DNA from: Corynebacterium jeikeium
Lineage (GTDB): Bacteria > Actinomycetota > Actinomycetes > Mycobacteriales > Mycobacteriaceae
DNA length: 64,000 nucleotides
Assembly: GCA_003955985.1 (NCBI GenBank)
Contig: CP033784.1
Span: 744,001 to 808,000, forward strand
Reading direction: 5' to 3'
Shown: piece after piece, positions 1 through 9,755 of the stretch
Layout: every line of letters begins with the position of its first letter
How positions within the stretch are numbered: position 1 is the first letter of the stretch
Notes under the pieces: model-generated
Database searches by the model: none
Seen by the model: the letters and a program-made list of their open reading frames with translations, nothing else
Told to the model about the DNA's origin: nothing
Position numbers and translations under genes: made by a program

Positions 1-3000
1 ACGTCGGATGCCGGCATTGGCAATCGGGTGATTGAGTTCACTGCGACTATGCTGAGTCCGGTTCTACCTGGTCAGGAAGTGAAATTCTCTGTCGAACGCC
101 GTGGTTTTGATGACCGTCCAGGCGCCGGTGAAGTCCGTGAAGTCACGGCCACAGTAGAGGGCGAGCTGGTACTGACTGCCACTGCTGTAATTGCCGCACC
201 GACGACTGCATATGTCTTCCCTGGCCAGGGAATTCAATCACAGGGGATGGGGCTGTCTGCCCGGACTCGCAGCGTAGCGGCCCGCCGCGTGTGGGACCAG
301 GCGGATGCGATGACCCGAGAGAAGCTTGGCTTTTCCGTACTGGCTATTGTTCGGGACAACCCGGTAGAGGTGGTTGTGGATGGTGTGCGCTATTTCCACC
401 CAGAAGGTGTCCTGAATCTGACTCAGTTCACCCAGGTTGCGATGGCGACGTTGGGGCTGGCGCAGGTTGCGGAGCTCCGTGAAGCAGGGCTGCTGGATGA
501 AACAGCTCACTTTGCGGGACACTCTGTCGGTGAGTACAACGCGCTGGCGGCTTTCGCTGGTGCGCTTGACGCAGATGCCGCGTTGGAGGTTGTCTACCGC
601 CGCGGTTTGACCATGCATGAACTGGTCGAACGTGATGAGCAGGGGAGGTCCAACTATGGTTTGTGCGCCCTGCGTCCGGACAAGATCGGCGTACGCGAGG
701 ACGAGGTCACTGAGTTTGTTAATCGGTTGTCGCAGGAAACCGGTGAGTTCCTCGAAGTCGTAAATCTCAACCTGGCAGGCAAGCAGTACGCCGTCGCCGG
801 CACCGTCGCGGGTCTTGCGGCACTGGCTGAACAGTGCGAGCGCCGCAGCTCGGACGGCAAGGGATACGTGCGTATCCCAGGTATTGATGTGCCATTCCAC
901 TCCAGTGTCCTACGCGACGGTGTGGATTCCTTCCGTAAACACTTGGAGCGGCTGCTGCCAGCGGAAATCACTCCAGAGCGCCTGGTGGGACGCTATATCC
1001 CGAATCTCACCGCGACCTCTTTTGAGCTGACTGAGAAGTTCGTCCGCCAGATGGCTGCAGTCGTCGACTCAGACATTTTGGAACAAATCCTTGCCGACTT
1101 TGATACTGCCGCTGAAAACCCGGCGCGCCTGGCCCGCATGTTGCTGGTCGAGTTACTGGCCTGGCAATTCTGCTCACCGGTGAGGTGGATCGAAACGCAG
1201 GATCTGCTGCTTGAGGATCTCGGCGTCAGCCGCATTATTGAAGTTGGTGTAGGTACAGCGCCCACACTGGCAAACCTGGCTGCCCGCACCTGCCAGTTGC
1301 CCCGTCACCGAAGCCGTGACATTCGAGTACTCAATCTCGAACGTGATGCTGATGCAGTGTTTATGCGCGACCAAATTCAGCCGGAAAAGACTGAGCTCGA
1401 GTCGGAGGTGACACCGGAGCAGGACACGGCGCAGGCTCTATCTGGAGCAGCGGGAGAAACAGGAGCAGCAGGAGCAGCGGAGCCGGCAGTATCTGTCGAC
1501 CAACTCGCGGCGACCGAACAGGCAACCACGATCACGAGTGCTGCCACTCCGGCTGCCGAAGTTGCTGATATCGCAGTCAGCCCGGCAGAAGCGTTGGAAG
1601 TTCTTATTTGCCAATGGACGAAGGTACGTCCCGACCAGCTCGGTGCCGCCGACTCCATTGAGACTCTGGTCGATGGAGTCTCATCTCGACGCAATCAACT
1701 GCTGCTCGATCTCGGAGTCGAATTCGACCTCGGTTCAATCGAAGGGGCCGCAGATGCGGAACTGGCTGATCTAAAGGACAAGATTGATAGCTTGGCCAGT
1801 GGATATTCCGCATTCGGCCCGATTCTCTCCGAAGCCATTGCCGACGGTATTCGCCGGATTACCGGTCCTGCCGGTGCAGGCGCGAATTACATCGATGACT
1901 ATGTGGCCGATGAATGGCAGCTCGGCAAGGGGTGGGCAACCGCAGTTAGCGCCGAGATCATGCTCGGTACTCGCGAGGGCGCATCCCTGCGCGGTGGTGA
2001 TCTTGCGCATCTGGCGCCGGCCGCCCCAACCAGTACTGCTGAACTCAACCAGCTGATCGATGAAGCAATCCTCGCGGTCGCCTCGCAACGAGGTGTATCT
2101 GTCGCTAAGCCGTCGGCAAGCGACAGTAGTGCTGGGATGGTCGACTCGGCTGCACTCACTGAGTTTGCAGATAAACTGACTGGTCAACGAGGAATTCTTG
2201 CCACCGCTGCACGCACGATTCTGGAGCAACTCGGCCACGAGATTACCGGTGCCATTGACTTCGATGCCGAAGACGCCGACAGCAACCTGGTAAATCTCGT
2301 CACTGCTGAACTCGGTGCGGACTGGCCGAAGCTGGTCACCCCGACGTTTACGCCCACCAAGGCAGTGCTGCTCGACGACCGCTGGGCCACCTCCCGCGAT
2401 GACCTAGCGCGCCTCTGGGCAGCCGCTGATGAAGACGTGGCTGAAACCGCGCCGGGCAGTATCCATGAAACCGCAGTCGAGCAGGCACAGTGGTGGGCTG
2501 CCAAGGCAGACGCGGCAGGGCGGACACAGTTGGCGAGTATCTACCGACAGCTGGCGGATGAGTCCATCACGAATGTGGACGAACTATCGATGAATGCCGA
2601 CATCGCTGTTGTGACCGGCGCATCGCCAAATTCGATTGGCTCCGCTGTGACTGCACAGTTGCTGTCTCAGGGAGCAACCGTTGTTGTCACTACCTCACGC
2701 CTGGGACATGAGCGCCTGAGCTTCTACAAGCAGCTCTACCGTATGCATGCGCAGGGCGAGGCGAAGCTGTGGGTGGTACCGGCGAACCTGTCCAGCTTCC
2801 AGGACCTGGATTCCCTTATCGACTGGATCGGAACCGAGCAGACTACGACGATTGGTGCGGAAGTGGTTGTGACCAAGCCTGCACTGTCACCGACGTTGCT
2901 ATTCCCGTTCGCGGCGCCTACGGTCTCAGGCTCGCTTGCCGATGCCGGTCCTGCGTCCGAGACCCAAATGCGTCTGCTTCTGTGGTCGGTGGAACGACTC

Positions 3001-5478
3001 ATCGCAGGGATGTCAGCACTCGGCGGGGACAATAATCTGCAGCATCGTTTGCATGTGGTGCTGCCGGGTTCACCGAACCGTGGTCGCTTCGGCGGTGATG
3101 GTGCCTATGGGGAAGCCAAGGCCGCACTCGACGCCGTGGTGGCGCGCTGGAATGTGGAGGACGCTTGGCGCACCCGCACCACTCTGGCTCATGCACAGAT
3201 TGGGTGGGTTCGAGGCACCAACCTGATGGGTGGAAACGACCCATTGGTTGCTGCAGTGGAAGCAAAGGGAGTACGCACCTTCTCCACCGAAGAAATGGCA
3301 GCTGAACTCATTGAGCTCGCGAGCTCGGAGGCTCGGAAGAAGGCACAAACCCGCCCGATTCAGGCCGATCTCACCGGCGGATTGGGTGACGTCGACCTCA
3401 ACATTGCGCAATTGGCGCAGGAGGCTGCACAGGCGGCTGCCCCAGCAGCTCAAAACTCTGAGATCTCTAGCGGGGCGCGCTCGCAGGAGCCGTCGTCAAG
3501 CCGTGCTTTGAGCGGCCTGCCAAGCCCACGCCGACCAATTGCGCAGACAACACCGACCTTTGGTGACATCGCAGCGGCTCTGGAGGACATGGTGGTCATC
3601 GTGGGCGCCGGTGAGCTTGGGCCGTACGGTTCTTCCCGGACGCGCTTTGAGGCTGAAGTTGATGATATTTCTGCAGCAGGAATTGTGGAATTAGCCTGGT
3701 CAATGGGGTTGATTTCCTATGAGGGTGGCTGGCGTGACGCCGACGGGCAACCGTTGGCAGAAAGCGACATTGCTTCGCGTTACCGCGATGAAGTGCTGGC
3801 GCGAGTTGGTGTGCGTCGTTACGCCGATGATGGCGATTTGGTTGATAATACGATGACTGAGCTGACCACGGTCTACCTGGATCGTGCGTTGAGCTTTGCT
3901 GTGCGTGACCGCGCGGCAGCGGAGACTTTTGTCAGTTCCAACCCGGACAACACCACTGCGAGCTTCGATGCCGAGACAGGGCAGTGGCTTGTGACACGAG
4001 CCGCTGGCACACCAGTGCAGGTTCCGCGCCGAATGGCGATGAGCCGCTATGTTGGCGGTCAAATTCCGCAGGGCTTTGACCCGGCACGATACGGTATTCC
4101 GGCAGACATGATGGACAATCTGGACCGCGTGAGCTTGTGGAACATTGTCTGTACTGTCGATGCCTTCTTGTCATCGGGCTTCAGCCCAGCGCAACTGCTG
4201 GAAGCGGTCAACCCGGCGCGAGTGTCGTCGACCCAGGGCACAGGTATTGGTGCGATGGAGTCGCTGCGCAGTCTCTACATCGACGGCCTGCTGGGGCAAC
4301 CGCGAGCCAATGACGTCCTGCAGGAGGCATTGCCAAATGTTATTGCCGCCCACGTTATGCAGTCTTATGTCGGTGGCTACGGGCAGATGATTCACCCTGT
4401 CGCAGCCTGTGCGACGGCAGCGGTGTCGGTGGAGGAGGGCGTCGACAAGATTGCCCTGGGTAAGGCAGATTTCGTTGTCGCAGGTGGCTTCGATGACCTA
4501 TCCACAGAGGGAATTACAGGTTTCGGCGACATGGCCGCCACAGCTGACTCCGCCACCATGGAAGACAAAGGCATCGACCATGAGTACTTCTCCAGGCCGA
4601 ACGATCGTCGACGCGGAGGCTTTGTGGAATCGCAAGGCGGTGGCACGGTGCTGTTGGCTCGCGGAGACATCGCTCGTGACATGGGGCTCCCCGTGCTCGG
4701 TGTCGTCGCATACGCCCAGTCCTTCGCCGACGGCGCGCACACGTCCATTCCGGCGCCGGGTTTGGGTGCGCTAGCGGCCGCTCAGGGCGGCGAGAAGTCT
4801 CGATTGGCTCGCGCACTTGCAGTACTCGATGTCACTGCGGATCAGGTCGCGGTGTTGTCCAAGCACGACACCTCGACCAATGCCAACGACCCAAATGAGT
4901 CCGAACTGCATGAACGCATTGCAGATGAACTCGGTCGCGAGCGCTCTAACCCGCTGTTGGTGGTCTCTCAGAAATCGCTGACGGGACACGCTAAGGGTGG
5001 TGCTGCAGCGTTCCAGATCATTGGTCTGACCCAGGTATTGCGCAGCGGCATTGTGCCAGGTAATCGATCGCTGGACTGCGTCGATCCCGCATTGGCTGCG
5101 CATTCGCGTCTGGTATGGCCAACGAAGGCAGTCAATTTCGGCAATACGTTGCCGCTGAAGGCTGGCTTTGTTACCTCGCTCGGGTTCGGACATGTCTCGG
5201 CACTGGTGGCAGTCGTCCATCCGGAAGCTTTCTACCAAGCGATAGTGCAGCACGATGGCGCTGAGGCTGCGGAGCGTTGGCGGTCCGCGGCGCACAACCG
5301 CGAAGCGGCTGGTCTGCGTCGCATTGATGAGGCTATTTACGGTGGGGAAGCTCTCTACGAGCGTCCACGCGAGCGAAACCTGGCGGACGGTGGTCGGTTC
5401 GGTTCACCCGCTGCATTGGAAAAGGCAGTTCTGCTTTCCGACGGCGCCCGTCTGATCGATGGTGTCCTCCAGCCATGA
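1..5478 (+). CDS. fas: Type I fatty acid synthase, C-terminal part (5' end outside window)
   Basis: Multifunctional FAS-I that builds long-chain acyl-CoA in the cytoplasm. The frame is open from base 1, so the enoyl reductase and most of the dehydratase lie upstream. Visible in order: the end of a MaoC-like hydratase (to about nt 200); the malonyl/palmitoyl transferase with FPGQG near 211-230 and the nucleophile motif GHSVGEYN near 517-540; an Ala/Glu-rich linker; the acyl carrier region with DGVSSRRNQ (Ser codons 1681-1686 are the likely phosphopantetheine site, by analogy to fungal FAS carriers); a ketoreductase Rossmann motif VTGASPNSIG near 2610-2640; and the ketosynthase with active Cys codon 4408-4410 (AACATA) and His codons 4864-4866 and 4987-4989 (TGHAKGG). 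The stop overlaps the acpS start by 4 nt, so the carrier-activating enzyme is translationally coupled. Confidence 0.96.
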   Translation, partial: TSDAGIGNRVIEFTATMLSPVLPGQEVKFSVERRGFDDRPGAGEVREVTATVEGELVLTATAVIAAPTTAYVFPGQGIQSQGMGLSARTRSVAARRVWDQADAMTREKLGFSVLAIVRDNPVEVVVDGVRYFHPEGVLNLTQFTQVAMATLGLAQVAELREAGLLDETAHFAGHSVGEYNALAAFAGALDADAALEVVYRRGLTMHELVERDEQGRSNYGLCALRPDKIGVREDEVTEFVNRLSQETGEFLEVVNLNLAGKQYAVAGTVAGLAALAEQCERRSSDGKGYVRIPGIDVPFHSSVLRDGVDSFRKHLERLLPAEITPERLVGRYIPNLTATSFELTEKFVRQMAAVVDSDILEQILADFDTAAENPARLARMLLVELLAWQFCSPVRWIETQDLLLEDLGVSRIIEVGVGTAPTLANLAARTCQLPRHRSRDIRVLNLERDADAVFMRDQIQPEKTELESEVTPEQDTAQALSGAAGETGAAGAAEPAVSVDQLAATEQATTITSAATPAAEVADIAVSPAEALEVLICQWTKVRPDQLGAADSIETLVDGVSSRRNQLLLDLGVEFDLGSIEGAADAELADLKDKIDSLASGYSAFGPILSEAIADGIRRITGPAGAGANYIDDYVADEWQLGKGWATAVSAEIMLGTREGASLRGGDLAHLAPAAPTSTAELNQLIDEAILAVASQRGVSVAKPSASDSSAGMVDSAALTEFADKLTGQRGILATAARTILEQLGHEITGAIDFDAEDADSNLVNLVTAELGADWPKLVTPTFTPTKAVLLDDRWATSRDDLARLWAAADEDVAETAPGSIHETAVEQAQWWAAKADAAGRTQLASIYRQLADESITNVDELSMNADIAVVTGASPNSIGSAVTAQLLSQGATVVVTTSRLGHERLSFYKQLYRMHAQGEAKLWVVPANLSSFQDLDSLIDWIGTEQTTTIGAEVVVTKPALSPTLLFPFAAPTVSGSLADAGPASETQMRLLLWSVERLIAGMSALGGDNNLQHRLHVVLPGSPNRGRFGGDGAYGEAKAALDAVVARWNVEDAWRTRTTLAHAQIGWVRGTNLMGGNDPLVAAVEAKGVRTFSTEEMAAELIELASSEARKKAQTRPIQADLTGGLGDVDLNIAQLAQEAAQAAAPAAQNSEISSGARSQEPSSSRALSGLPSPRRPIAQTTPTFGDIAAALEDMVVIVGAGELGPYGSSRTRFEAEVDDISAAGIVELAWSMGLISYEGGWRDADGQPLAESDIASRYRDEVLARVGVRRYADDGDLVDNTMTELTTVYLDRALSFAVRDRAAAETFVSSNPDNTTASFDAETGQWLVTRAAGTPVQVPRRMAMSRYVGGQIPQGFDPARYGIPADMMDNLDRVSLWNIVCTVDAFLSSGFSPAQLLEAVNPARVSSTQGTGIGAMESLRSLYIDGLLGQPRANDVLQEALPNVIAAHVMQSYVGGYGQMIHPVAACATAAVSVEEGVDKIALGKADFVVAGGFDDLSTEGITGFGDMAATADSATMEDKGIDHEYFSRPNDRRRGGFVESQGGGTVLLARGDIARDMGLPVLGVVAYAQSFADGAHTSIPAPGLGALAAAQGGEKSRLARALAVLDVTADQVAVLSKHDTSTNANDPNESELHERIADELGRERSNPLLVVSQKSLTGHAKGGAAAFQIIGLTQVLRSGIVPGNRSLDCVDPALAAHSRLVWPTKAVNFGNTLPLKAGFVTSLGFGHVSALVAVVHPEAFYQAIVQHDGAEAAERWRSAAHNREAAGLRRIDEAIYGGEALYERPRERNLADGGRFGSPAALEKAVLLSDGARLIDGVLQP

Positions 5479-5879
5479 TTGGCGTAGACCTCGTCTATAT
5501 TCCGGGCTTCGAAGAGCAGCTGAATATGCCAGGAAGTCAGTTCGCGCAGGCTGTTTTCACACCTGCGGAGCTACTGGTAGCTAGGCGCCGCGGAGCAGTC
5601 GGCGGCGCTCTGGCGCGTCACTTAGCGGGCCGCTGGGCTGCGAAGGAAGCCTTCATCAAGGCCTGGTCGCAGACTCTCTTCGGCAGCCAACCGCCGATTG
5701 CGCGCGATCAGCTGGACTGGCGGGAAATAGAGGTGCAGCCGGATGCCTACGGTCGCGTGAGCATCAGTCTCCACGGGGCTGTGAGCCGCCATTTCCACGA
5801 TCAGGAGTGGCAGCTGGGGCCGTCGTTAAGCATCTCGCACGACGGCGACTACGCAATCGCCGTCGTACGCTTGGACTAG
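5475..5879 (+). CDS. acpS: Holo-[acyl-carrier-protein] synthase (AcpS)
   Basis: 134 residues, normal for AcpS. It transfers 4'-phosphopantetheine from CoA to the carrier serine of FAS-I. The family signatures are visible: GVDLV at residues 3-7 (Mg-binding Asp) and RWAAKEAFIKAW near residues 52-63 with the metal-binding Glu, followed by LSISHDGDYAIAVV near the C-terminus. The ATG overlaps the fas stop as ATGA, so expression is coupled to its main substrate. The gene ends 12 bp before a convergent gene, with no clear terminator hairpin between them. Confidence 0.93.
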   Translation: MIGVDLVYIPGFEEQLNMPGSQFAQAVFTPAELLVARRRGAVGGALARHLAGRWAAKEAFIKAWSQTLFGSQPPIARDQLDWREIEVQPDAYGRVSISLHGAVSRHFHDQEWQLGPSLSISHDGDYAIAVVRLD

Positions 5880-5891
5880 CCCGGCGCCGTG

Positions 5892-7652
5892 CTAATCGAC
5901 GGACTTCTGACGGCGACCGACCAAGATGCCGGCACCGAAGATTAGCGCGCCCAGGATTGCGCCGGTTCCGGCGACTGCGGCGGTTTGGAGCGGGGAGTTG
6001 GTCGCGGCCTGCTGAGTCTGCACATCAACTTCGTCGAGGCCATTGCCGGAAGCGTTGGACTTTGCGGAAGCCTTGCCAGATGCCTTGGATGAGCCGCTGG
6101 CCTTGGACTCTCCGGTCTTGGAGGCACCGGTCTTCACAGCTTCTTCGCGTTCCTTGGCGGAGCCGCCGACGCTGAGGTCCGTGGCCGTGTCCTGGCTGCG
6201 GTCGGAGGAACCGTGAGCAGCAAAGGTGTAGAGTGCGCAGTCATTTTCGACGCAGTTGGCGGCCGATGTGACGGCCTCGACATTGAGCGTTGTGGAGAAG
6301 CTGCCGTCGGAGGACATCTGGGAGGTGCGGACAAACTCAGCGGCGGAGAAAGCATCAGCGTTGGTGGTGGAGAACTTGTTCTTCTCAGCCACTGCGACGT
6401 AGATGCCGTTGCCACTGGTCTTGAATCCGGTGCCGGAGACGGTAATTGGGGTGCTGCCCGATGGATTCAGTTCCGTGGTGGACAGGCTTACCGACGGGGT
6501 GCCGGTCGAGGAGCTGCTGCCGTTGGAGCTGCTGGAGCCGCTGGAGGCGCTGGTGCTACTCGTTCCACTAGACCCTGTGCTGCCACTGGTGCCGGAGCTT
6601 GCGCTGCCTGCGGACTGTGAGGAGCCACCGCCGGAGGGCAGGGTAGCGTCCTGCTTGGCAGCTCCGCCGGCAAACGATACCGCGGTCGCCGTGTCCTGGC
6701 TGCGGTCAGAAGAACCGTGAGCAGCAATGGTGTAGACCGAGCAAGCGTTCTGCATGCAGTCTGCCGTGCCGAACTTCGCGCTGACCGGAAGATCCACGCT
6801 GAAGCTGCCGTCGGACTTCAGGTTGCCGCGAGAGGTAGACACAAACTTGGTATCCGGGCCGAAGGAATCGGCGTTGGTCACATCCATCTGGTCATTTTGC
6901 GCGATACCGACGTAGATGCCCGGTCCAGAGGTCTTGAAACCCTTGCCTTCGACTCGAATGGTGTCGCCGCTCGGGTTCAAGTCTGAGGTCTTGGACAGGC
7001 TCACCGATGCGTTACCCCGTGACTGCGACGGTGACTGCGAGCCCGACTGTGACTGGGAGCCCGAACCAGCGCTCTGGCCACCGCTCGGCGCCGCGCCGGT
7101 GGAACCCTGCGATTGAGCAGCCTGGGAAGTAGCACCCGCCTTGAAGGTGATGGGGACCCACTGGTCATTGCTGCGGTCAGAAAGATTAGGGAACGCAGTA
7201 AAGGAGGCTACGTAGCACTGGGTAGAGGTGCAGTCGACATCGCCAAAGCTGGTCGCGACCTTCATCTCCTGCGTAAAACTTCCGTCCGCGCCAACCGTGA
7301 CCTTGGCCGCTTCGCCGTAGGTCGAAGGGTAGCCCGACTTTGGCTTCTCGATTGTCTGGGCCAGGTAAATATTTGCGTTAGCGGGGTAGCCGACTCCCTT
7401 GATGGTCACGGTGGCGCCGTCGGACAGATCGGTGGCAGGGGTCACGGAGAGCTGGCGCTCAGACTGATCGGTGCTGCCGCCGAGAAGGTCGCCGATGCCG
7501 GGGAGCGAACCGCCGAGCTGTCCAATCGATGGCAGTGACTGTGCCGATGCGGGGACTGCGGGTAAAAATCCCGTACTCACTACGATTGCCGAAGCTAAAA
7601 CAATAGAGCGGGGAAGCAGGCTCCGTCGGAAAGCGCCCTGCGTCGTGGACAT
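5892..7652 (-). CDS. Iron-regulated cell-surface protein with three repeated beta domains and C-terminal anchor
   Basis: 586 residues. A Sec signal peptide (residues 1-38, ending PASA-QS) leads to an exported protein. Three related domains of about 110-120 residues follow (about 40-155, 207-325, 385-495). Each has a LNPSG/LSDGATV start, a GIYVGIA or IYLAQ strand, a Cys pair (DC..TQCYVASF, ADCMQNACSVYTIA, ANCVENDCALYTFA) and a DRSQDTA-like end. Linkers are Ser/Gln- and Ser/Gly-rich. A Lys/Ala/Ser stretch, a membrane helix (about 550-575) and RRQK form the anchor. Similar repeats occur in corynebacterial HtaA-type heme-uptake surface proteins, but no canonical HtaA domain is obvious here. The ATG has an AGAGG Shine-Dalgarno 6 nt upstream. 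A DtxR-like box 89 bp upstream supports iron-repressed expression. Binding of heme is an inference. Confidence 0.8.
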   Translation of the reverse strand: MSTTQGAFRRSLLPRSIVLASAIVVSTGFLPAVPASAQSLPSIGQLGGSLPGIGDLLGGSTDQSERQLSVTPATDLSDGATVTIKGVGYPANANIYLAQTIEKPKSGYPSTYGEAAKVTVGADGSFTQEMKVATSFGDVDCTSTQCYVASFTAFPNLSDRSNDQWVPITFKAGATSQAAQSQGSTGAAPSGGQSAGSGSQSQSGSQSPSQSRGNASVSLSKTSDLNPSGDTIRVEGKGFKTSGPGIYVGIAQNDQMDVTNADSFGPDTKFVSTSRGNLKSDGSFSVDLPVSAKFGTADCMQNACSVYTIAAHGSSDRSQDTATAVSFAGGAAKQDATLPSGGGSSQSAGSASSGTSGSTGSSGTSSTSASSGSSSSNGSSSSTGTPSVSLSTTELNPSGSTPITVSGTGFKTSGNGIYVAVAEKNKFSTTNADAFSAAEFVRTSQMSSDGSFSTTLNVEAVTSAANCVENDCALYTFAAHGSSDRSQDTATDLSVGGSAKEREEAVKTGASKTGESKASGSSKASGKASAKSNASGNGLDEVDVQTQQAATNSPLQTAAVAGTGAILGALIFGAGILVGRRQKSVD

Positions 7653-7740
7653 GTGAACCTCTGATTCTGTTTGGGAGTTCCGGCGCAGGCGCGGCGAAAA
7701 ACAGGGAACCCCACCGCGCTGACCAGAGTAAAGCGTAAAC

Positions 7741-7759
7741 TAAGGCAAGCCTACCCTCC
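7741..7759 (-). promoter_or_regulatory. DtxR-like iron box
   Basis: The 19-mer TAAGGCAAGCCTACCCTCC matches 13 of 19 bases of the DtxR operator TTAGGTTAGCCTAACCTAA (15 if A/T swaps at the degenerate positions are allowed). It lies 89 bp upstream of the surface-protein ATG at 7652 and downstream of the TetR gene, so it most likely controls the surface protein. Confidence 0.65.
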
Positions 7760-7812
7760 GCGTATTGATAAGGGCAATAAATGCCCCTGCCGAGGTGGGC
7801 GAGGGGCGCTCT

Positions 7813-8472
7813 CTAGTCTGCGGCCTCCGCGACGCTCATGAGATAAGAGATTGTCATGCGTTTGATTTCCTGCACCGTCAGCTCGTAATGAGCTTCCCGC
7901 TCAGCATCGCTTCCCGGATGGTCCACCGCATAATTCAGCAGGGCGTACGTGGCGTTAATCATGAGGTCGGAGATGAAGTTCAGTTCCGCATCGCTTGACG
8001 ACGGCACCAGCGGGCGCAGCACCTTTGAAATCTCGTTGACCAGGCGTGACTTCGTATCTTCTGCAGTTGCGCGTGTGGCGGGCGTTGATTGAACAGCCAA
8101 CCATACGGCTCTTCTAGAAACGTCCTCGCGCCAGAGCTTTGCCAGGTGATCGATGAACTCCGAGAGAAACTCCGGCCATTTCAAGGTGGGGACTGTTTCT
8201 CCGAAACGTGAGACTTCCTCGATGACGGCCTCAGTGTCCTGACGGTCGAGCTCGCAGATCATCACATACTTGTTTGCGAAGAATTGGTAGAGCGTGCCAA
8301 TGGGGATATCTGCGATGCGAGCGACTTCGTCGAAAGTGAAAGACTCAAACCCGTGCTCGATGAGCACTGTGCGTGCCGAGCTGAGCATGCGTGCGTACCG
8401 CTCTCGGCTGCGTTGCTGAGCCGGAGTGCGACGGGGACGAAGAATATTCGGTGCGTCCTGGGATTGAGTCAC
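7813..8472 (-). CDS. TetR-family transcriptional regulator
   Basis: 219 residues with a GTG start. The N-terminal helix-turn-helix region reads FTFDEVARIADIPIGTLYQF (about residues 45-64), the standard TetR DNA-binding fold, after a basic RRTPAQQRSRERYARM stretch. The remaining helical domain would bind an unknown ligand. It lies upstream of the DtxR-boxed surface-protein gene on the same strand, but the iron box between them argues for separate control. The target is unknown; autoregulation or control of a neighbour is possible. Confidence 0.85.
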   Translation of the reverse strand: MTQSQDAPNILRPRRTPAQQRSRERYARMLSSARTVLIEHGFESFTFDEVARIADIPIGTLYQFFANKYVMICELDRQDTEAVIEEVSRFGETVPTLKWPEFLSEFIDHLAKLWREDVSRRAVWLAVQSTPATRATAEDTKSRLVNEISKVLRPLVPSSSDAELNFISDLMINATYALLNYAVDHPGSDAEREAHYELTVQEIKRMTISYLMSVAEAAD

Positions 8473-8547
8473 TACTACGAAACCGTCTAATCGGGATGAT
8501 GTGGGAGGAGAGTTTGGGGCCAGGGTCAGAGTAGGCCTTGCGGCTAG

Positions 8548-9075
8548 TTAGCTTTCGGAAGCCTGTGATTCCACACCCAAGTCACGCAGTACGCGCTGGA
8601 CGTGCCCCTTGGCGCGAACGTTGTACCAGGCCTTTTCAATTTCTCCATCGGCATTGACCAGGAAAGTCGAGCGGATGACGCCCTGGACAATCTTGCCGTA
8701 GTTCTTCTTCTCGCCGAAAGCGCCGAACGCGGTCATGGTTTCCTTGTCCGGATCGGACAGGAGGGTGAAGTTCAAGCCGTGGTCCTCACGGAACTTTGCG
8801 AGTTTCGCCGGCTTGTCCGGAGAAATACCTACGACAGGAATGCCGGCATCATTCAGGGCTGCGGATTCATCGCGGAAGTCGCATGCCTCAGTGGTGCAGC
8901 CTGGAGTGTTGGCCCGCGGGTAGAAGTAAATCAGCACGGGCTTGCCCGCGTAGTCCGACAGAGAAACCTGCTCTTCGGCGTCGTTGAGAAGAGTAAACGC
9001 TGGGGCGGGATTGCCAGGTTCCAGTCGGATGTTGTTCTGGCCGTATTCTTTGTCGCTGGAGGAAGAAGTAGTCAT
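8548..9075 (-). CDS. bcp: Thioredoxin-dependent peroxiredoxin, BCP/PrxQ type
   Basis: 175 residues. Cytoplasmic peroxidase that reduces H2O2 and organic peroxides using thioredoxin. The PrxQ signature YFYPRANTPGCTTEACDF (about residues 52-69) contains the peroxidatic Cys and the resolving Cys five residues later, as in E. coli Bcp. The C-terminus (KGHVQRVLRDL) is typical. The ATG at 9075 is preceded by TACGAT at a 6-nt gap and no Shine-Dalgarno, suggesting a leaderless transcript. It is divergent from the DUF3618 gene. Confidence 0.93.
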   Translation of the reverse strand: MTTSSSSDKEYGQNNIRLEPGNPAPAFTLLNDAEEQVSLSDYAGKPVLIYFYPRANTPGCTTEACDFRDESAALNDAGIPVVGISPDKPAKLAKFREDHGLNFTLLSDPDKETMTAFGAFGEKKNYGKIVQGVIRSTFLVNADGEIEKAWYNVRAKGHVQRVLRDLGVESQASES

Positions 9076-9081
9076 GGCTTA

Positions 9082-9087
9082 ATCGTA
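9082..9087 (-). promoter_or_regulatory. -10 element of bcp (leaderless)
   Basis: TACGAT on the minus strand lies 6 nt before the bcp ATG. Transcription starting 6-7 nt downstream would begin at or next to the start codon. Confidence 0.5.
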
Positions 9088-9225
9088 TCGACTCTGGAGC
9101 GGTGCGTGGCGACTCTGAAGCAATGCGTTGAGTTTTTCCCCGTGCTCGCCCACGTTGCTGTAGTGGAAGTGTTAGTCTTTTAGGCGAACAATCACTTTAG
9201 ATATTCAACTTTTTAGGGAGTTTAC

Positions 9226-9507
9226 GTGGCTCGCAGCATTGAAGATATCCAGCGCGATATTGAGCGTAACCGTAACCAGCTCGCCCGTACTCTGGATGAG
9301 CTAACCGTGCGAACGAATCCGAAGAACGTTGCGGATGACGCAAAGACCCGCGTTCTCGATGCTCTGAATGAGCCGAAGGTGCAGGCAGCACTGGGTGTCG
9401 TTGCCGCACTTGTTGTTGGCGGCATCGCAATGGGCATTCGTCGCAACCGTAACCGCAGCAAGGAAATCGACCGCATTCGCGAGATGATTGAGACTGCTGC
9501 TAAGTAG
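9226..9507 (+). CDS. DUF3618 family small membrane protein
   Basis: 93 residues starting at GTG 9226, with AGGGAG upstream as ribosome site. The N-terminal part SIEDIQRDIERNRNQLARTL is the DUF3618 signature (amphipathic, helical). One membrane helix follows near residues 63-80 (AALGVVAALVVGGIAMGI), then a basic tail. The function is unknown. In actinobacteria this family commonly sits next to bcp and the fas-acpS region, as here. Confidence 0.85.
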   Translation: MARSIEDIQRDIERNRNQLARTLDELTVRTNPKNVADDAKTRVLDALNEPKVQAALGVVAALVVGGIAMGIRRNRNRSKEIDRIREMIETAAK

Positions 9508-9521
9508 TTTTTCGGTAGTTA

Positions 9522-9562
9522 GCGCACGCGCTTCGGGTAGTTACCTGGGGCCGTGCGCTTTT
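9522..9562 (+). terminator. Probable terminator behind the DUF3618 gene
   Basis: A GCGCACG/CGTGCGC stem with a 23-nt loop is followed by TTTT, 14 bp after the stop codon. The large loop makes it a moderate call. Confidence 0.45.
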
Positions 9563-9643
9563 GCGTATCTAACCCTTGTTTGAGTCAGGCGTGGGGTGCG
9601 AGCGAGGGCTGCAAGTTGGCGCCTACGCTTGTTATGCAACAAA

Positions 9644-9677
9644 AAGACCGGGAGGGTATTTCTACCTTCCCGGTCTG
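9644..9677 (-). terminator. Terminator of tRNA-Lys
   Basis: Stem AGACCGGGAGGGTA/TACCTTCCCGGTCT with a 4-nt loop. Read on the minus strand it is followed by TTTTTG, directly behind the tRNA-Lys 3' end. Confidence 0.85.
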
Positions 9678-9682
9678 TATTG

Positions 9683-9755
<73 letters not shown>
